Source of the DNA: an uncultured Chthoniobacterales bacterium
Lineage (GTDB): Bacteria; Verrucomicrobiota; Verrucomicrobiia; Chthoniobacterales; UBA10450
NCBI GenBank assembly: GCA_955652155.1
Contig: CATPAT010000166.1
Location: 1 to 8,572 of the forward strand
DNA: 8,572 nt
Direction: 5' to 3'
Made by a program: the position numbers and the translations under genes. Below are positions 6,468 through 8,572 of the stretch, in pieces (the first letter of the stretch is position 1; each line of letters opens with the position of its first letter). The notes below the pieces were generated by a model, which made no database searches, was not told where the DNA came from, and saw only the letters and a program-made list of their open reading frames with translations.

Positions 6468-6848
6468 ATGAGTCGTGAATGGAACGATAGTCAGCCGATT
6501 TATCGCCAGCTTCGCGATCGTGGCGTCCATATGATTCTCGACGGCGTGCTCAAAGAAGGCGATCCGCTGCCGTCCGTGCGCAACGTGGCGGCCGAATTTC
6601 GGGTCAATCCACTCACGGTTCTCAAGGCTTATCAACAATTGGTCGACGAAGAACTTATCGAGATGAAACGAGGCCTCGGCATGTTCGTCAAACCCGGCGC
6701 GCGCGACCTTTTGCTGAAGGGCGAACGTCAAAAATTTCTGACCGATGAATGGCCGAGGGTTGCGGAAAAGATTCAGCGGCTCGGTCTGACCCAGAAAGAA
6801 CTCGATGCCGCCGCCGCGAAGCGCGCTGCCAAAGCAAGGGGGAAGTGA
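6468..6848 (+). CDS. GntR-family transcriptional regulator, YtrA subfamily
   Basis: This 126-residue DNA-binding repressor has a winged helix-turn-helix at residues 1-75 and only a short helical tail, with no room for an effector domain; that size and build define the YtrA subfamily. Diagnostic motifs are PIYRQLRDR (10-18), the GDPLPSVRNVAAEFRVNPLTVLKAYQQL block (31-58, recognition helix around VNPLTVLKAY) and the wing RGLGMFVKPG (68-77). The tail ends in a basic Ala/Lys/Arg-rich stretch (115-126). YtrA-type regulators usually sit first in an operon encoding an ABC-2 transporter and repress it; here the ATPase gene follows after 4 bp. The 24-bp palindrome upstream is the likely target, implying autoregulation. 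The Shine-Dalgarno is weak (CACAGGG directly before the ATG). The inducer is unknown. Confidence 0.93.
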   Translation: MSREWNDSQPIYRQLRDRGVHMILDGVLKEGDPLPSVRNVAAEFRVNPLTVLKAYQQLVDEELIEMKRGLGMFVKPGARDLLLKGERQKFLTDEWPRVAEKIQRLGLTQKELDAAAAKRAAKARGK

Positions 6849-6852
6849 CGTC

Positions 6853-7743
6853 ATGGCAACGATAGAAGCACACGGTCTTCGCAAAGTTTTCGGCACAACC
6901 GTCGCGCTGGATAATATCGATCTTCGCGTCGAAGAGGGACGCATCCTCGGGCTCATCGGTCCGAATGGCGCGGGCAAAACCACTGCGCTCAATGCGATTC
7001 TCGGCCTCACCTCATACGAGGGGAAATTGACGGTGCTCGGTCGCGACCCGTGGAATGCGCGCGAAGAACTGATGCGCGATGTCTCGTTCATTGCCGACGT
7101 CGCGGTGCTGCCGCGTTGGATCCGGGTTACTCAATTGCTCGATTACGTCGCCGGGGTGCATCCGAAATTCGATCGCGCGAAGGCGGAAGGTTTTCTGGCG
7201 AAGACGACGATCAAACGCACTAGCAGGGTCAGGCAACTGTCGAAAGGCATGGTGGCGCAACTGCACCTTGCGCTGGTCATGGCGATTGACGCGAAATTGC
7301 TGGTGCTGGACGAGCCGACGCTTGGTCTCGACATCCTTTATCGTAAACAGTTCTACGATTCGCTGCTGAACGACTACTTCGATGGCAGCCGCACGATCAT
7401 CGTGACGACGCATCAGGTCGAAGAGATCCAGGATGTGCTGACCGATCTTATGTTCATCAATCACGGTCGCATCGTGCTCGAATGCAGCATGGAACAATTC
7501 GAGTCGCGTTATGTCGAAGTGATGGTGCACCCGGACCATGTCGATGGAGCGCGGTCCCTCAAACCGATACACGAGCGGCAAGTGTTCGGTCGCAGCGTCA
7601 TGCTTTTAGAGAATGTCGATCGTGGCCAGCTCGTCGCGCTCGGCGAAGTCCGAACACCCAGCATCGCCGACTTGTTCGTTGCGGTCATGAGCAACGAGCA
7701 AGGAGCAGGGAGCAAGGAAATCAGAGATGAGAGGAAGAAATAG
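6853..7743 (+). CDS. ABC transporter ATP-binding protein (YtrB/ABC-2 type)
   Basis: This 296-residue ATPase would power the membrane protein encoded next. The order of motifs is Walker A GPNGAGKTT (36-44), signature LSKGM in place of LSGGQ (129-133), Walker B LLVLDEP (149-155) and D-loop GLD (158-160), then the switch histidine H187 in TTHQVEE. The Q-loop position (FIADVAVLPRW, 79-89) lacks an obvious glutamine, as remembered for this ABC-2 subgroup. The start is ATG 6853, preceded by a purine-rich Shine-Dalgarno (AAGGGGGAAG, 6836-6845); an in-frame ATG at 6805 lies inside the regulator gene and is rejected. The final 17 residues (NEQGAGSKEIRDERKK and neighbours) are encoded largely by a heptanucleotide tandem repeat and look added to the conserved core, which ends near IADLFVAVMS. 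The stop TAG directly abuts the permease ATG. Confidence 0.93.
   Translation: MATIEAHGLRKVFGTTVALDNIDLRVEEGRILGLIGPNGAGKTTALNAILGLTSYEGKLTVLGRDPWNAREELMRDVSFIADVAVLPRWIRVTQLLDYVAGVHPKFDRAKAEGFLAKTTIKRTSRVRQLSKGMVAQLHLALVMAIDAKLLVLDEPTLGLDILYRKQFYDSLLNDYFDGSRTIIVTTHQVEEIQDVLTDLMFINHGRIVLECSMEQFESRYVEVMVHPDHVDGARSLKPIHERQVFGRSVMLLENVDRGQLVALGEVRTPSIADLFVAVMSNEQGAGSKEIRDERKK
7689..7716 (+). repeat. Heptanucleotide tandem array, 4 x GAGCARG-type
   Basis: Four consecutive 7-bp units starting at 7689, 7696, 7703 and 7710 read GAGCAAC, then GAGCAAG, GAGCAGG and GAGCAAG. The phase can be written as GGAGCRR. The period is not a multiple of three, so the encoded peptide (SNEQGAGSKE) reflects three frames of the repeat rather than a protein motif. 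It forms the 3' end of the ATPase gene. Confidence 0.85.
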
Positions 7744-8572
7744 ATGAATAGTCCATCCAGCACACCAGGAGGACCACCTGCCAACTCCGAGCTCCAGGCT
7801 CCGAGCTCCAGCGCTGCCGTGACGCGGCGGTTTTACTGGTCGGTGCTGCGCGAATTGTGGGAAAACCATTCGATCTACATCGCGCCGTCGATCGTCGCCG
7901 CCATCATTTTGTTCGGCTCCTTTGTCGGTTCCTTTCATTTGCCGGGTCGTCGGCAAAGTGCGCTGTTGCTCGATCCAGCACGACGGCGAGCTGCAATCGA
8001 GCTACCATACGACATCGCGGCGGTGATGGTGATCTTCACCGCGTTTATCGTCGGAGTGTTTTATTGTCTGGATGCGCTGCACGGCGAACGTCGCGAGCGC
8101 AGTATTCTTTTTTGGAAATCACTGCCGGTTTCCGATCTCACGACGGTGCTCTCGAAAGCGACAATCCCGCTAGTGGTTTTACCAGTGGTCAGTTTTGCGA
8201 TCATCGTTGTTACGCAGTTCATCATGCTACTTATCAGCACTGCGGCGCTGCTGCCGAGCGGTCTTGCGGCAACGACTTGGGCAAACTTTAATCTATTTCA
8301 ACAATCGCTCGTCCTGCTTTACGGCCTGGTCGCGATCGCGCTCTGGCATGCGCCGATCTACGGCTGGGCGCTGTTGGTCTCAGGCTGGGCGCGACGCGCG
8401 ACATTTCTTTGGGCGGTCTTACCGCTGCTGGCGATTGCCTTCTTCGAGAAGATCACTTTCAACACTTCGCATTTCGCCGCGATGCTCGGAAACCGTTTAA
8501 TGGGATTTGCGCCTGAGGCTTTCGATTTTCAGTCACATCGTGGCGTCGCGATCGACTCCATCACTCCGGGAA
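7744..8572 (+). CDS. ABC-2 type transporter permease (3' truncated by window)
   Basis: The frame is open from ATG 7744 to the window end (276 codons plus one base) with no stop. It is preceded by a good Shine-Dalgarno (GAGAGGAAG, 7729-7737) and starts immediately after the ATPase stop. Hydrophobic segments lie at about residues 44-65, 91-110, 141-170, 188-215 and 219-235. The strongest marker is LDALHGERRERSILFWKSLPVSD (109-131), the cytoplasmic loop typical of ABC-2 permeases paired with YtrA-type regulators. Residues 1-25 are Pro/Ser/Ala-rich, encoded partly by a heptanucleotide repeat, and unlike the conserved start FYWSVLRELWENHSIYIAP (30-48). A GTG at 7819 (residue 26) could be the older start. 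It is inferred to be the membrane half of an exporter or of a cell-envelope stress/resistance transporter; substrate unknown. Confidence 0.9.
   Translation, partial: MNSPSSTPGGPPANSELQAPSSSAAVTRRFYWSVLRELWENHSIYIAPSIVAAIILFGSFVGSFHLPGRRQSALLLDPARRRAAIELPYDIAAVMVIFTAFIVGVFYCLDALHGERRERSILFWKSLPVSDLTTVLSKATIPLVVLPVVSFAIIVVTQFIMLLISTAALLPSGLAATTWANFNLFQQSLVLLYGLVAIALWHAPIYGWALLVSGWARRATFLWAVLPLLAIAFFEKITFNTSHFAAMLGNRLMGFAPEAFDFQSHRGVAIDSITPG
7785..7812 (-). repeat. Heptanucleotide tandem array in inverse orientation, 4 x CTCCRRG-type
   Basis: Four 7-bp units begin at 7785, 7792, 7799 and 7806 and alternate CTCCGAG with CTCCAGG/CTCCAGC, so a 13-bp string repeats with a 14-bp period. On the minus strand the unit reads GGAGCYY, which is the same GGAGC core as the array at 7689-7716 but inverted. 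It encodes residues 15-23 of the permease. GGAGC copies at 7702 and 7709 can pair with GCTCC copies at 7791 and 7798 in the mRNA. Confidence 0.85.

Noticed and set aside
6805..6852. Earlier in-frame ATG for the ABC ATPase
   Set aside because: It would overlap the regulator gene by 44 bp and add residues outside the conserved domain; ATG 6853 has a suitable Shine-Dalgarno.
6411..7091. 226-codon minus-strand open frame opposite the regulator and ATPase
   Set aside because: It is antisense to two confident genes and the product shows no family signature.
7012..7581. 189-codon minus-strand open frame within the ATPase gene
   Set aside because: It is antisense to the Walker B and signature region of a clear ABC ATPase; His/Arg-rich shadow composition.
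7767..7772. AGGAGG inside the permease N-terminus as a ribosome binding site
   Set aside because: The next possible start (GTG 7819) is 46 bases away, while ATG 7744 has its own site. It could be a relic of a site displaced by the heptad array, but that is not demonstrable here.
7689..7812. CRISPR array
   Set aside because: The repeats are 7-bp tandem units without spacers; no cas genes are present.

Overview
The window reads as an ordinary stretch of bacterial chromosome with moderate GC, dense genes and frequent GTG/TTG starts. The suite of proteins, their closest remembered motifs and the short intergenic repeats suggest a Gram-negative, possibly a soil Verrucomicrobium of the Chthoniobacterales type. 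That placement is inference from protein style only and was not tested by any search.

Layout. (1) Positions 1-1121 (+) hold the C-terminal part of an APC-superfamily amino acid permease whose start lies outside the window. It converges on the next block. (2) A minus-strand run of five genes spans 5669 down to 1141. Read in transcription order it encodes a Tat-exported UshA-like 5'-nucleotidase/phosphoesterase, a secreted or anchored protein with two TonB-C-like segments, a 3-methyladenine DNA glycosylase (AAG/MPG family), the tRNA 2-thiouridylase MnmA, and CutA. Gaps are 24 bp, 45 bp, a 1-bp TGATG overlap and 3 bp, so at least the last three genes look translationally coupled. (3) A 246-bp divergent intergenic region (5670-5915) carries fragments of what look like dispersed repeats. 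(4) A single VOC/glyoxalase-fold gene (5916-6317, +) follows. (5) The window ends with a YtrA-type cassette (+): a 24-bp perfect palindrome, a short GntR-family repressor, an ABC ATPase and an ABC-2 type permease that runs off the window end. Spacings within the cassette are 4 bp and 0 bp.

How they fit. The last cassette is a self-contained regulated transporter: the small repressor probably binds the palindrome and controls itself, the ATPase and the membrane subunit. The minus-strand run mixes periplasmic phosphoester hydrolysis with DNA and tRNA maintenance and has no obvious single pathway, so co-transcription is better supported than shared function.

Most worth a second look: the 24-bp operator-like palindrome (6377-6400); two four-unit heptanucleotide arrays with the same GGAGC core in opposite orientation that straddle the ATPase/permease junction and have become coding sequence; an MnmA with a CxxC plus third cysteine arrangement suggestive of the iron-sulfur class; and the patchwork repeat region 5719-5904. 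I see no CRISPR array, tRNA, rRNA, transposase, phage gene or clear new defence system.
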